Source: Balanoglossus misakiensis (lineage: Eukaryota; Hemichordata). From it: a stretch of DNA of 64,000 nucleotides. How positions within the stretch are numbered: the first letter of the stretch is position 1; the number at the start of each line of letters is the position of its first letter. The stretch lies in NCBI GenBank assembly GCA_040954595.2, contig CM082576.2:20336001-20400000 (forward strand), given 5' to 3'. Of the stretch, positions 19,936 through 31,219 are shown piece by piece. Made by a program: the position numbers and the translations under genes. The notes below the pieces were generated by a model, which saw nothing but the letters and a program-made list of their open reading frames with translations, searched no databases and had not been told where the DNA came from.

Positions 19936-20501
19936 GCACAAATTAGCCAAATTCGTCTTAAAACATTGAATAAATGACTCTTGAGTTGTCATCTGGCATG
20001 TTGTAGTTTCTTTATCCTGTCATTGGATAACATTTAGCGCACGTTATTGAAAAACGCTTTGTCATCCAATCAGCGCTCGCGTCATATACAGCTTTCGATT
20101 CAGTGAGTGTGTGGGATTGATTTGTTCTTACACTCTGATCCCACACTCTCAGCATGCCAGGAGTGTGAGAATCTATATAATTAAGATCTAGGAGTTTGAA
20201 ATTTTAGGTGAAGAGTTTATCAATTTCTTTGCCAACCCTGTAGGGCATTCTGGGATATGTGTTCATGCCAAAGCACAAACAGTTATGACCTGACAGCTCA
20301 GTTTGTACATCATTTCTACAAATCCACAAAGAAACTGAACGTTTAGAAAAGTCAGGCCTGTTAGAAATATTAGAAATATCACTGTTAATACTTAATTTCA
20401 AAGCCATGTGAATTTGTTCAATTTAAGAAAATGTTTAAAGGAAGGGAGGATAGGTATTGACTTGAATAATTACAATGGATGTTTTTGTTTTCTGTTTTTA
20501 G

Positions 20502-20621
20502 ATGTGAATGAGTGTTCAGATTCTGTTTGTGCTGGAGGTTGTCACAATGCAGAGGGTGGATTCAGCTGTAGTTGTGGTGATGATGGTTTTTCTCTGAGTG
20601 CAGATCATGTCAATTGTTTAG
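20502..20621 (+). CDS. cbEGF exon 3, copy A
   Basis: A 120-base phase 1-1 exon, acceptor TCTGTTTTTAG, donor gtaagt. It reads DVNECSDSVCAGGCHNAEGG then FSCSCGDDGFSLSADHVNCL. All six cysteines and the calcium-binding D-V-N-E are present. It is separated from exon 2 by the 12 kb transposon, which sits in this intron in both copies. Confidence 0.88.
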
Positions 20622-21596
20622 GTAAGTTTTTTTTTGAGCGGGGAGGGTATAGGCTAACAATGGCTTTGCATTTCCTGCCACAAAAGGGTGCTTACAGAAG
20701 TTGTAAGTTGCAGAGATTACAGTCAGTCACCATGTTAAAAAAGAAAATAATTTAAAGTTATCAGGCACTTTCCATAGTTAGAAATTAAAAATATAGCGTC
20801 AAGGACACTTGGTGCTCTCTCAGTGTGTAGTGGATGAAGAGCAGAATGTTTGGAGAACAGTGCAAACACCACAGTGAAATGCTGAACTGATTTGCTCATG
20901 TAATATTGAATGCAGCCTGATAAGGTGGGTGCTTGACAGGGGGAAAAAACCACTTGTCCTGAGCTCTAATAACTGTTTTAAATTAAGTCTTAAAAATGGC
21001 CTGCACTCACAAATGGCCTCACACAAATATATTGTCATTTCCCTCTCAGATTCTGTATCTTATGTTATACTGATGCAATTCATTGTGTATGTCATATCAA
21101 ATTGCACCAGTGCAACTATGAGAAATGTGTTTTGAAAAAAACAGTGCAAGCAGAAGTACTAGTCTAAAAGTGAAAGAAATACATTTGGAAAAAAAAATCA
21201 GACAGCATTCAAGATCAGCTGAAGTGTTTTGATAAAATTTATCCATATTCAAGTATATACTGTCATGTGCTGATTATAGTAGTGTAGGTGGTAGCGAAAA
21301 AAATACATGAATTGTTCAAACAGAAAGTACAATCATTTAGTTTCCCCAGTTTATGGGAGCATAGCAGTTGTGAACATAGTATATGAAATAAATTAAAATA
21401 GTCATTGCTCTCTGGTCCATCATTTTCGGTAGAAGTGACCTGATTTCACATCAATAGTTTCCCACCCGTCATTTCCAGCTAATTTCATGTAGAACAAAAC
21501 TCCTATACAACATAATAACATTTCTAGAACCTTTTTTGCTGGTTGGGCCCACAGACTAACACTAGTGGTTCTAAAAAGAAACTTCCATAACAACCT
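20622..21596 (+). other. EGF-gene intron, copy A
   Basis: No gene, palindrome or TIR element seen. Matches 49468-50436 of copy B with small indels. Confidence 0.7.
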
Positions 21597-22331
21597 TTAT
21601 CATATGCCTATATTCACGTGCCCATGTAAAGTCTATGGGGAAAAGCGCCCTCACATCCGTGCAGTTTTTTTTGCTTATCACGCCCCGGCCCGGTGACCAT
21701 ATTTGGAAGACGCGTTCAATATCCGGATCTAGTTTTGTGTTTATTGCGCGAGATTCCAAAGTTGTCGCTGCTACGTTCGGAATTAAATTTTTCTGGTGCG
21801 GTGTCAGTGACTAGTGCACTTGCAGTGTGTGTACGTCCTATGCCACTACCGAATCACATCCTCTTCCATAATCGCTGCATGTTGTAGAGCTTTATTTGGA
21901 AATATGAATAGCAAAATTGATGATTTGATGTGACTGTCGGCGTCGATCGGCGCGAGGAAAAAATAATGTTTTGCTCGCGCTCGGCTGTGTGAGTTCGAGC
22001 GCGTCTACATCTCACGTGCAATAGAATGTAAACAAATGACATCATGCATATCAAACCGCAAAAACTGGAGGAATACGGCTCTATGCTAAGCGATTTATCA
22101 TTTCAAAACGATAGATAAAAGCGTAATATTTACATTCCAAAATATTACAGAATGTGTATTTTATTAGTTTCTTGTAGATTATTGTTCAATAAGGCATATG
22201 ATAAAACCTTTACGGCCCTAATACGGGTTTTGCGGCCCTCGGTCGTACGGCGATTCGCGCCCTCCCTGCGGTCGGGCGCTTCCGCCGTACGACCTCGGGC
22301 CGCAAAAGCCGTATCAGGGCCGTAAAGATTA
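21597..22331 (-). mobile_element. Palindrome-headed 735-base element, copy A, reverse
   Basis: Reverse-complement sibling of 5733-6473, with the palindrome on the right (22205-22328). It is absent from copy B (ACAACCTGTACGCTTG at 50433). TTA flanks it on both sides. The two siblings in one intron set make a 15.9 kb inverted pair. Confidence 0.85.
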
Positions 22332-22572
22332 GTATGCTTGACGCATTCAAGTCAGGGCACACCTAACCCATTCAAAATATGCAAATTAGAAAAAGACGCA
22401 TATGCATTATTTGTGTCCCCAGAGACACACACAGGAAATCAAGCGAGTGCGGCCACTAGCTGAAAGAGCTGAATTCAATGGATTGCCTTACAATGTTCAT
22501 GATACAAGGGGGTGATGATCAATGAACAGAACAGCGGTCCACTTTCACGCATTGTAGTGCACTGATCATGGC

Positions 22573-23114
22573 TAGACTGTCGACAGTCCCTCGCGCCTAA
22601 TATGTATCGATTCGGCGTTTCGTGGTGCGAGGGCCGTAAGGCCCGAGAGACTGTTATAGCTTGTAAGCCTTGCCTTGATATTAATTATGCATGCAGAAAA
22701 TGACGTAGTAAAATTTGCATATGGGGGCGTAAATCAGCGGCGATACAACCAAAACTATCGATGACGGTTCCTCGGTAAATTCGCCGATCCTGTCCAAGAG
22801 AAAAGGTGCGATTTCATACGCCAAAGACTTCCCAGTGCCCGTTGGCGATGCCACAAAAACATCTTTGCCGTTTATGAGTTTATGACGTATATTAACTGTC
22901 AATCATTTTACAGGGGCATTTTCCCACAGTGCCCGTGTGAGGGCGAAACAAGGTATAACAGTCCCTCGGGCCACGCCCACGCCCGAGGCCTTACGGCCAT
23001 CGCACCACGAAACGCCGAATCGGGCCTTCGGCCCTCAAAAGATACGGACCTTACGGCCCTCGAACGAAACGCCGAGTCGATACACATTAGGCGCGAGGGA
23101 CTGTCGACAGTCTA
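22573..23114 (-). mobile_element. 542-base element with 8-bp TSD carrying a helicase fragment
   Basis: Starts TAGACTGTCGACAGTCCCTC and ends with its complement; the inverted repeats include GCGCCTAATATGTATCGA and TCGGCGTTTCGT. ATCATGGC is duplicated (22565-22572, 23115-23122) and single in copy B (50671-50678). The 8-bp TSD fits hAT- or P-type insertion. On the minus strand the interior carries a RecQ-like helicase fragment, so the element may have captured or retained an exon. Confidence 0.88.
22681..22902 (-). pseudogene. RecQ-like helicase N-terminal fragment
   Basis: The minus strand reads VNIRHKLINGKDVFVASPTG, TGKSLAYEIAPFLLDRI, then SSIVLVVSPLI. The Walker A (TGTGKS) and motif Ia-like (VVSPL) spacing is that of RecQ/superfamily II DNA helicases. 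The fragment stops just after motif Ia and lacks DEAH and all later motifs. It lies wholly inside the 8-bp-TSD element, so the element carries only this piece. Confidence 0.75.
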
Positions 23115-23290
23115 ATCATGGCAAGTTGATCATGTCAAAACAAACGACGATGTTAGATAGCAGTGCTTCGCAAGTTTGACTAATTTGTATGAAAATCGTC
23201 TCGCCAAACTTTTTTCTCGCGGGGAGCAAAAACACTGCTGGCTAATCCGTTCCGATTTCTGCCCCTGTTCCAATTCTTCCGCAACACCTC

Positions 23291-23545
23291 AAAGCTACAC
23301 ACCACCGCCAAAAACATAAAGCTACACACCCCTACTAGAAAATGGTATGAATTCTTGACGGATGGAAGTAGTTTGACAGACGGCGAAAGATGCAGTGTGC
23401 AACTGAAACTGCTGCATCAGAGTTCTTGTGCTCCAACTGCAGGAAGGATTGTCATTCCCGTATTGGTCTGACAAGCCACTCACGAAGCTGTTTTAAATCA
23501 TAGTGCATCATGCCATAGTCTCTCGAGACTGAAGGTTGCCTACTA
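23291..23545 (+). pseudogene. Non-LTR retrotransposon 3' tail with zinc-finger end, copy A
   Basis: The frame reads SEFLCSNCRKDCHSRIGLTS then HSRSC, the C-terminal C2HC finger common in CR1/RTE-type LINE proteins, followed by TCTCGAGACTGAAGG as in LINE 3' ends. Copy B lacks most of it (50875-50925), by deletion. Only the last part of the LINE is here. Confidence 0.7.
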
Positions 23546-23869
23546 GTAGCTCATACCCAACTTGACAGACTCCCCTGTTTACACTTCGGAGCCAAAAAAT
23601 GAGTTTGTTGTCTCGTGCATGATATTTTTGGCTTTCAAACACTACCTTGTTAAATGTAATGTGGTTACTACATTGTTTGTTTATCAGTATACAGTACTGG
23701 TACAGATAAACATATGTAATGACCAAGTTATAATATGCCAGATGATATTTATTAAGTTTCACACAATTTTGCTCTCTTATCGTATATTTTCAAATGTGTA
23801 CTCAAAGAAAACTGTAATTCACATGTATTCATTCTAACACATTTTATGATATTTGTGTTTTCCCCGCAG

Positions 23870-23981
23870 ATGACAATGAGTGCGATCAAGCTGGTTGGTC
23901 ACCATGCCAACAAGTAGATTGCAACACACCAACCAGTTACCAGAGTGTGGTTGCAGACCAGGATTCAACATACATGCGTTT
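23870..23981 (+). pseudogene. cbEGF exon 4, copy A (frameshifted)
   Basis: Acceptor TTCCCCGCAG, donor gtgagt, but 112 bases, which is not a multiple of three. It begins DDNECDQAGWSPCQQ and runs to TPTSYQ. Two extra bases (AG) then put the remainder, CGCRPGFNIHAF, into another frame. Copy B carries the same shift, so it predates the split. Confidence 0.8.
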
Positions 23982-24142
23982 GTGAGTATCTACAATTTGG
24001 AGAGAAAGTAAGATGTATGGGTTTGTACTTAGTGTCTTATACATGTATATATGACACTGAAATCATATATTGTACAATCAGTCATTGGTAAATGTCTGCT
24101 ATTCATGACACAGATCAACATACAGTCAAACCTGTTAGTGTG

Positions 24143-25210
24143 GTATGATGTGTATTCCCGTAGGATTTTTGTGCTAAAATAGATTTTTTTGCTGTTTTGG
24201 CTTCTATGGGGACCCAACTACCCGAAAATGATGGGGTGCAATTTTAAGGGCCCCTCCATCATATTTTTCTGGGGGGGGGGGGGAGGTACTTCCGTTTTGT
24301 GGTATGATGTGTATTCCCGTAGGATTTTTGTGCTAAAATTGATTTTTTTGCTGTTTTGGCTTCTATGGGGACCCAACTACCCGAAAATGATGGGGTGCAA
24401 TTTTTAAGGCCCCTCCATCAATTTTTTTCGGGGGGTCTCTTCTGTTGTGGTCACTCGAGGATATTTGTTCACCTATTTACTCTATCATCATGGGAATTTG
24501 GGCTACAATTAATTTATTTTTGTGGTTTTTGCCTTGGAGGGGACCCACCTGGCCAAAAATAATCGGGTGCAAATTATAGGGCCCCTCCATCATTTTTTAT
24601 TTGGGGGAGGGGCCACTTCCATTTTGGCCACTCCGAAGTTGTTTGTTGGCCTATTTACTCTATTATCATGGGAATTTGGGCTACAATTAATTTGTTTTTG
24701 TTGTTTTTGCTTTGGAGGGGACCCACCTGGCCAAAAATAATAGGGTGCAAATTATAGGCCCCCCATCATTTTTTGTTGGGGGGGGGGGGGGGCACTTCCA
24801 TTTTGGCCACTCCGAAGTTGTTTGTTGGCTGATTTACTCCCTTCTCATACAATATTTTGCTAAAAATATTATTTTTCTTTGATGTTTTGGTTTCAATGGG
24901 GCTCCACCAGAACTAAAATGATGGGATTCAAATTTTTGGAACCTTCCATCATGTCTTGGGGGGGGGGGGGGTAATCATTTTTGTTTTAGCCACCCTGAAG
25001 ATACTTGTTCACCTATTTACTATACGGTTAGTATTGTCGTGGTATTTCTTGCAATTTGGTTTGCTCCTTTGGCTTGAATGCAGACTGACTGCCGATAAGT
25101 GATGGTGTGCAAAATGTTGGACCCCTTTACCACATTTGTTTTTTTTTGGGGGGGGGAGGGGGGGGGTTCCCTATATTTGTTTTCGCCAACCCGTTGTAAC
25201 AGTTGTTTTT
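24143..25210 (+). repeat. G-rich minisatellite, about six units of 150-190 bases
   Basis: Units share ATGGGGACCCAACTACC / GGGGACCCACCTGGCC, GGGTGCAAATT, CCCCTCCATCATTTTT and a poly-G run (up to 13 G at about 24780 and 24960), then CTTCCATTTTGGCCACTC. The first two units are nearly identical to each other; later ones diverge. The array begins exactly where similarity between copies A and B ends. It has no gene; ORFs in it are repeat translations. Confidence 0.85.
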
Positions 25211-25475
25211 TAATCGTAGATTTTTTCGTTTATTCTAAATTTAGTATACTAAGGTAAATTAAAACTCCTTTATTAGCCTGATCGCATCACCCCGTCACAC
25301 TTGGCAATGGGTTACTGTTTCAAAGTCTCAGTTTTGTCCTTTGACTCACTGGCTTTTATTAGAGGTTCCTACCTTTAAATGTTTCATAAAATGTTTAACC
25401 AAATCTGTCTACAATTGGAGTAGACATTGTTTACATACACCTGTTGTTAAATAATTGTACTGTGTTGTATTTCAG

Positions 25476-25574
25476 ATTTTTGTCAGGAGCAGGTGAGAAA
25501 TACAGTATGGTTTCAGAAGGTCTGAGTACTGCAGTGCAGTTATTTGACGATATGAAGAGTTTACGATATTCAAG
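25476..25574 (+). CDS. MED25: MED25 VWA-domain exon
   Basis: Acceptor TTGTATTTCAG, donor gtaatt, 99 bases. It reads FLSGAGEKYSMVSEGLSTAV then QLFDDMKSLRYS. This aligns with vertebrate MED25 F-(M/L)-G-G-G-G-E-S...AEGLSTALQLFDDFK in the N-terminal von Willebrand A domain, which docks MED25 on Mediator. It is the only VWA exon in the window. The flanking VWA exons (the LLICNSPP and IHFSIVSP regions of vertebrates) are not visible before the linker exons, so this locus is probably incomplete or those exons have diverged. Confidence 0.85.
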
Positions 25575-25763
25575 GTAATTATGGTAAAATTCTGAGGTTA
25601 AAGATCATTCTCTAGTTATAGCCCCCACTTTTTGAGGTGGTTTATCTGTATGTAAAGCTCACCATGTCAACCAGGAAATGATTCCATACCGACAGTAAAG
25701 TACAACTCACATGTGAAGTACATTGAAACCTGCCTAGTAAGGGCACCTCTGGGATCACACAAC

Positions 25764-26303
25764 ATGTCCTTAAAGGGATACAGGCTCTCTCTCCCGCTCG
25801 CTGCCCCTTATTCAATTAATTATATTTGATACAAGACACTATTTATGTTATTCTACATGTGGATATATAGTGAATCAATATTCAACCACACACAAAGTAT
25901 ATTTATTTATTCTTTAATTCAGGCCGTATGCCCATACTGTAAAAAAAACATACAAAACAAACCCAGAAACAACTCCATAAAAGAAAGACACAAAAGAAAA
26001 AAAAATCCCAAAAACTTAATGAAGAACAACCCTGCAATGCCCCCAGAAAGTAGATAAAAAGTAACATATATACTGCTTGTGGACATGAGTGATAAAACTC
26101 GCCAAAATGAATAATCAGTCTCTGCCATTTATTCGTTTTGGGTGAGTTTTTACTCCCATATCATACACGCGGGATGGAAGTTGTGTATGGTTGAACGTTC
26201 ATTCACTACATATACACATGTACATTAACATAAACAGTGTCTTGTATCAAACATTATTAATGGAAAAAAGGGCAGCGAGAGAGAGACTTTGTCCCTTTAA
26301 TAC
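25764..26303. mobile_element. MITE, same family (copy 2), with TTAA flanks and a nested insertion
   Basis: Flanked by TTAA on both sides (CCTTAAAGGGATAC and TGTCCCTTTAATAC), which suggests a TTAA target duplication. About 180 A-rich bases (about 25893-26078) interrupt the left arm after ACCACACACAA and are absent from the other two copies. The nested piece is unidentified and its ORF (lysine- and asparagine-rich) is not credible. Confidence 0.75.
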
Positions 26304-27188
26304 AGAGGTGTCCTTAATAGAAATGTGCATGTAATATTCTATTCAAGCCATTACTTTTGTCTTGAACAATCTATCCTTAAAGGGAAAATCCGGTCCAGGT
26401 AATTTCTACATAATTTGGTAGCTTTGAGGTCACTCTTTCAGAAAAAAAAATATTTGTCATGTATAAGTCATCATATTTTTTTACAAAATCGAGGGAAAGT
26501 TGGCAGAATTTCTAATATGGCGTTTACTGTAATTTGAATCATGGGAAAAAAAAGCACCAGGACCAACTTCCACCCACCTTGGTGTGGGTGATACCATTTT
26601 CCAATGGGTGTAACTGCGTGACTGCTTGGGTATCTGTTGCTAAGCAAATATTTGAAATCATACAATCCAGATTCTAAAGTTCAAAGGACAAATATACAAC
26701 TTGTTTACATGGCCATTGACAACCAATTCATCATATTGTGGTGATGTAGAACACCTTTTTTGTGGTTGTTAAAATTTTCATTACCCTAAATCGGTACTTC
26801 CGTAAAATGGTTGTAATATTTTTATTAATATTTATTACACATCACATATTATTATTCGCTCTTGGTTGGCTAATACTTTATATGCCAGAACTTCATGACC
26901 TCTGCACACGATCTGAGGCTTACAGAAGTTATTTTCGCGAGTGATGCAGTGTATTCTGTTGCAGTACATGCACAAGCCAAGCCTATTATTCCCCATCATT
27001 TCAATGCCTGGCCAATGAATTACACATCCCCTGAAAATTGTTGGTAGGTGGGCAATCAGTTTCCATGGTTAAATCCTGGATGAAACACTGGTACAGGTTC
27101 AAGACAAGTTTTGTGACATTGTGTGAATCCACAGCAGAATTTTACATCAACTCTATAATCCTCCATTTTTGTAATGATTGTGTTTCAG
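26304..27188 (+). other. MED25 intron, no gene
   Basis: AT-rich. A possible short exon (TGTTGCAG before 26961, gtaggt after 27043) reads HAQAKPIIPHHFNAWPM, but it has no MED25 similarity and is not called. Confidence 0.6.
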
Positions 27189-27374
27189 GAAAATCTGTGT
27201 CTAGTGGTGATACGAAAGAGGATGCCATAGTGAAACCTACAACCATAGCAACCAGTACAACCACTACCACAACACATCCACTGAAACCTGCATCAACAGT
27301 TACCATGGTTACAGGGCCTACCTCTGGTATGACCTCAAATCCTCTCAAATCAACTGTTGGAAGATCATCTCCAG
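27189..27374 (+). CDS. MED25: MED25 Thr-rich linker exon
   Basis: A 186-base exon in symmetrical phase 1-1, between TGTTTCAG and gtaaag. It is open in one frame: SVSSGDTKEDAIVKPTTIAT, then a run of six Thr, then PASTVTMVTGPTSGMTSNPL. The composition is that of the disordered linker of MED25. The assignment comes from its place between the VWA exon and the Q-rich and ACID exons. The equivalent exon of copy A would lie upstream of the window. Confidence 0.55.
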
Positions 27375-27828
27375 GTAAAGTCTCCAGTGTTGCTTCCCAG
27401 CCATTGTCAAATTAAGTCCGCACATAATTACACCTCCAAGTGAAGTGTGATATATAGTAGAATTATGTAAAGCCGCTCTGCCAAGGTATGTTTATTTCAG
27501 GCAGGGTCACCTTCTGAAAAAAACATCACTTAGCCTCATGGGCTTTAATCAGATATATCCTAAGTTGTAACAAGTGGGAAGCACTTATAGGCTGACCAAG
27601 TCAAATCAAGTTGCAGGTTTTAATGACTTTCCCAGGCACTGGTTATTTTAATTACCCAAGTTATAATTACTTATCACCCAATACTCATGCAGTCTGATTT
27701 ACTCTGTCAAAGTACCCTATGGGATATCCATGACAGATTGCAACAAATCCAGACTTGGTAGTTAAGTGTGGTATACCCATGGTAGCTTACTGTTTATGAA
27801 AACCATGAGAAAGATTACTATGTTTCAG

Positions 27829-28116
27829 TTACGCCATCTTGTATTTGTATATGCCTTGAGTAGCATCTGTCACATGTCACCTGGACAACCAAGTCAAATT
27901 GGAAGTCAGTCTCCACAAAAACTGTCGTCCTCTCAACAGAAACTGACTCAACCAAGTCAGCCCCAGATGAAGGGCCAAGGTCAAAGGACATCAATGCCTT
28001 CTGCCCAGCCTACCGCTTTTCCAAACCAACCAGTATCCACTGTCACAGCAAGCAGGACACAACAATCCAATGTGACTGTTTCAAGTATCCCCATGAGACA
28101 ATTTTCATCCACCCAG
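27829..28116 (+). CDS. MED25: MED25 Ser/Gln/Pro-rich linker exon
   Basis: The donor (CACCCAG/gtacac) is clear and the frame upstream of it is open: SPGQPSQIGSQSPQKLSSSQ, further SQPQMKGQGQRTS, to SSIPMRQFSSTQ. The 5' boundary is uncertain. The best acceptor is TGTTTCAG ending at 27828, but the phase then differs from that of the preceding 1-1 exon, so the true start may lie 30-60 bases downstream. Gln/Ser/Pro-rich low complexity fits the MED25 linker. Confidence 0.5.
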
Positions 28117-28547
28117 GTACACTTGTGGTCTATCTTCTACTTTATGAGATTTAAATTAGCTGTTTCTAGTTACCCATCCTGTGAATTGAAAGCATTTTTT
28201 GACTGTTTCACATAGCCTTGTCTTACCATTGTCTTTAAAGTAGAATATTTTTTTCAAAACACATTCAAAACTTCTGTTTTGGTTGCTAGAAGCCCACTCT
28301 GTCAATGCAAAGACTTATTTGGATAATGCCACAGACTCAGAGATCAATTCCAATTTTAATGAGATTAATGTGAAAAGCCTAAACCCAATCCTGTCCAAAT
28401 GTCGGTGTGTGTGTTGAAAATGGGACTTCAAGAGTTGCAAGTTCAACATCGAATTAAAAATTGGAAGTCATGAATTAAAAATGGTGGTTTGAATACTGGC
28501 CTTGATAATGCTCCATATTAACTAGGTTTGTTACTCTTTTTGGACAG

Positions 28548-28728
28548 GCAATTTCACCACCAAAGATGACTTCCCAGCAGGCACCAGCTGCTGCACTGAA
28601 AGCCGTAGAAGGTGTCATGCAAATGGCAAATGGTAGTCAGTTCAGTAAGACGCCACCAATTGCTGATGTGAATCCTATCAACTCCAAGCCCTAGAGATGG
28701 TCAGGTACTGATTCACAGCCACAAAGAG
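28548..28728 (+). pseudogene. MED25: MED25 linker exon, copy B (in-frame TAG)
   Basis: Counterpart of 368-548. Same acceptor (TTTTTGGACAG), same frame starting AISPPKMTSQQAP, and same TAG (28692-28694) followed by continued open frame to the donor at 28729. The stop is present in both copies, so it is not an isolated base-calling error. Either the protein ends here in one isoform, an upstream donor is used, or the gene was already damaged before duplication. Confidence 0.6.
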
Positions 28729-29516
28729 GTAGGTACAGTCAAACCTGTCTATACTGGCCAGTCAAGGGACTTTCCTAAACTGGCATTTATAGACAGGTGG
28801 CTTCTATAGACGGGTCAATTAATGTGCAATGTACATGTACATGAACTGAAACAAAGTGGCCACTATATAGTGGTGGAAACAAACACAGATTTGTTGCCAC
28901 TGCAGTCATTTCGATTGGTTTGATTATACTTTGCCAAAACCTGAGGAAAAAAATATTCAAGTTCCCCTTTTCATATTCTCCTATCAATGGTATAATCCGC
29001 CAATGTCATGGTAAAATTTTGGTGACATTTTCTGCTAACTGCTAAAGGCAAATTAACATTTGTTTTTTTTCAGTATTTTTTTCACTGAAGGAATTAACCC
29101 TAGTTTCTTGTTCAGCTCTGGATAGCTTTATGAAATGTTCAGTCTTTAGCTTTTCAATAGAACTTGTACATTAGTAATGGGCATTGTGAATATTAAATGA
29201 ACTCAGACTAGAATTTATTTTTCAACAATAACAATGTTGAACAATATGTAGAACACCATTGTTTGAAAACCAAACTCTGAGAACCTTGATCGTGCCATCT
29301 GTTCGACCGTGTCATTAGTTCGACCTTCCACTATTCTTTCGATAATTAATTATTTTATAACCTCAAAGTGTTGGACCAGTGCGTAATTGCCTACTGTGAA
29401 TTTCCAGCCATTTGTTTCTGGTTGAATTTTTGGCGTGATTACGGTAATTCTTAATGTTTTACAGAGTAGAATAAGACATCACGGCTGATATCCAAAGTTA
29501 ATGTTGGAGTTATTTA

Positions 29517-29830
29517 AGCAATAAAACACCCCCAGCCATGGTATACCACGAGATTTTGACCAGTTCACGACATATACGCATGAGTGATAGCGAGTGCGTA
29601 TATGGAGTTGAACTGGTCAAAATCAAGTGGTATACCATGGCTGGGGGTGTTTTATTGCTATTATATCATGCCAGTATATTGAAACTTTGCATAAAACATT
29701 TTAAAAAGGCATTTTCTTTGACTATGGTAAATGACTGTGGTATATGACTAATATATCACAGTCACGTGTCGTGTCTCGACCAATAAAATAGTGTGATTTA
29801 CACCATCAATATACTGGTATACCATAATAA
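29517..29830 (+). mobile_element. Palindrome-headed P1 element, copy B
   Basis: Counterpart of 1354-1670: palindrome 29517-29659 followed by the TIR element ending near the acceptor of exon 29862. It has small differences in the loop (CGCATGAGTGATAGCGAG). Confidence 0.8.
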
Positions 29831-29861
29831 CGATTTAATACTACTGTGTTTACTTATGCAG

Positions 29862-30002
29862 TCATCGATGCAAACAGGAGTGCAGTCAACACAACCGACA
29901 GTACCTAATGTGAGCTGCAGCAAGAATCCACCTGTCACCACTGGCACCAATGTTGTTCGAACTCTGACACAGCCACAAGTACATGTACAAAACCAGTCAT
30001 TG
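29862..30002 (+). CDS. MED25: MED25 linker exon (Ser/Thr/Gln-rich), copy B
   Basis: 141 bases, acceptor ACTTATGCAG, donor gtatgt. The coding sequence matches that of 1699-1839 (SSMQTGVQSTQPTVP...). As in copy A, a palindromic TIR element (29517 to about 29830) ends a few tens of bases upstream of the acceptor. Confidence 0.6.
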
Positions 30003-30302
30003 GTATGTTATGTTATGAACTGAGTTATAATACCCATCTATCCCTTTTGCCTGGCAAGTGACATTTTATCACTTTTCAGTATTTTAATAGAACTGCATTT
30101 GTATAATTTGTTACCTAACATGACATCAGAAGATGGCAGCTTGATGTCTTAACTGAGGACATTGGATGACCAGTAGATAAAGATTTTCTTTGATAAACAC
30201 ATATGGAAAAATATTATACGGGATACCACAATGTTGTTTTCCCATTACCTGGAAATGACAATGCTTTGGGTCACATGGCCAGATCATGTGATTGATATTT
30301 AA

Positions 30303-31108
30303 GCAATAACCCCCACCGAAGGCGGGTATACGCGATATTTGGGTACAATTCGAGATATATAGCACGAGCCGTCAGGCGAGTGCTATATGGAGGGAATTGT
30401 ACCCAAATCAAGTGTATACCCGACTGAGGCGGGGGTTATTGCTATTATATTATATCAACAATTGTTTTTGTGGCATATCAGTGTCATTTTCTTACCGAAA
30501 CGGCGTCAGAAAGAGAAATTACGATCGTGAACCAACATGGCGACAATGAATGTAAACACGAGCAGCCGGGATCGAGCATTAAACATGAAGCAGACGACAA
30601 AAAGTGACAAGACTGGCATTGCGCGTGATAAAGTGACAAATATTTTCACAGAGCAGTTCCAAAATGAAACATCTGTTCATTCAACAGTATTTTTGTTTTA
30701 TTTATTTGATTTAAACACGCGCGACTGTGGTTTAACCGCACATTTTTGCTGCCATATGCTAGTTCAGCGGCCCGTTTTAGCAGTGCATTATTGAGTATTA
30801 TATTATACCAGTATATTGATGGTGTAAATCACGCTATTTGATTGGTCGAGACACGACACGTGACCGTGATATATTAGCCATATACCACAGTCATATATCA
30901 TAGTCAAAGAAAATGCCTTTTTAAAAGGTTTTATGCAAAGTTTCAATATACTGGCATAATATAATAGCATTAAAACACCCCCAGCCATGGTATACCACGA
31001 GATTTTGACCAGTTCAACTCCATATACGCACTCGCTATCGCTCGTGCGTATATGTTGTGAACTGGTCAAAATCTCGTGGTATACCATGGCTAGGGATGTT
31101 TTATTGCT
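30303..31108. mobile_element. Palindrome-rich composite in MED25 intron, copy B
   Basis: Palindrome 30303-30442, spacer with MATMNVNTSSRDRALNMKQT (30537 on), then reverse P1 element and palindrome 30966-31108. Same structure as 2298-3077. Confidence 0.75.
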
Positions 31109-31219
31109 TAATTTTAGCATCGCTGGATTGAGCTCTCGTCCAATCAGAATTGTGGACGGTAGCATGATATAATATAATACAGAATTATTTACAGTCATGA
31201 TTTGTATGTGTTATTACAG

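Larger units (their letters stand above)
1..24142. repeat. Segmental duplication, copy A
   Basis: Collinear with 28183-51523. The window opens inside the unit, because position 1 matches about 28181, and the match ends at 24142, where the shared stretch ACAGTCAAACCTGTTAGTG stops. Exons, palindromes and the 12 kb transposon recur in the same order and orientation. Copy A has insertions that B lacks (4382-5132, 5733-6473, 9955-11388, 21597-22331, 22573-23114) and lacks others present in B (33916-34710, most of 37430-40890, 46510-48087). The units are either tandem duplicates or two haplotypes joined in assembly; the sequence alone does not decide. Confidence 0.95.

Noticed and set aside
25845-26057. 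ORF with Lys/Asn-rich tail in the MITE at 25764
   Set aside because: It spans a MITE arm and an A-rich insertion and has no similarity I recognise.
26961-27043. Candidate MED25 exon (HAQAKPIIPHHFNAW)
   Set aside because: Splice sites are plausible, but there is no similarity to the expected VWA region and the phase evidence is weak.
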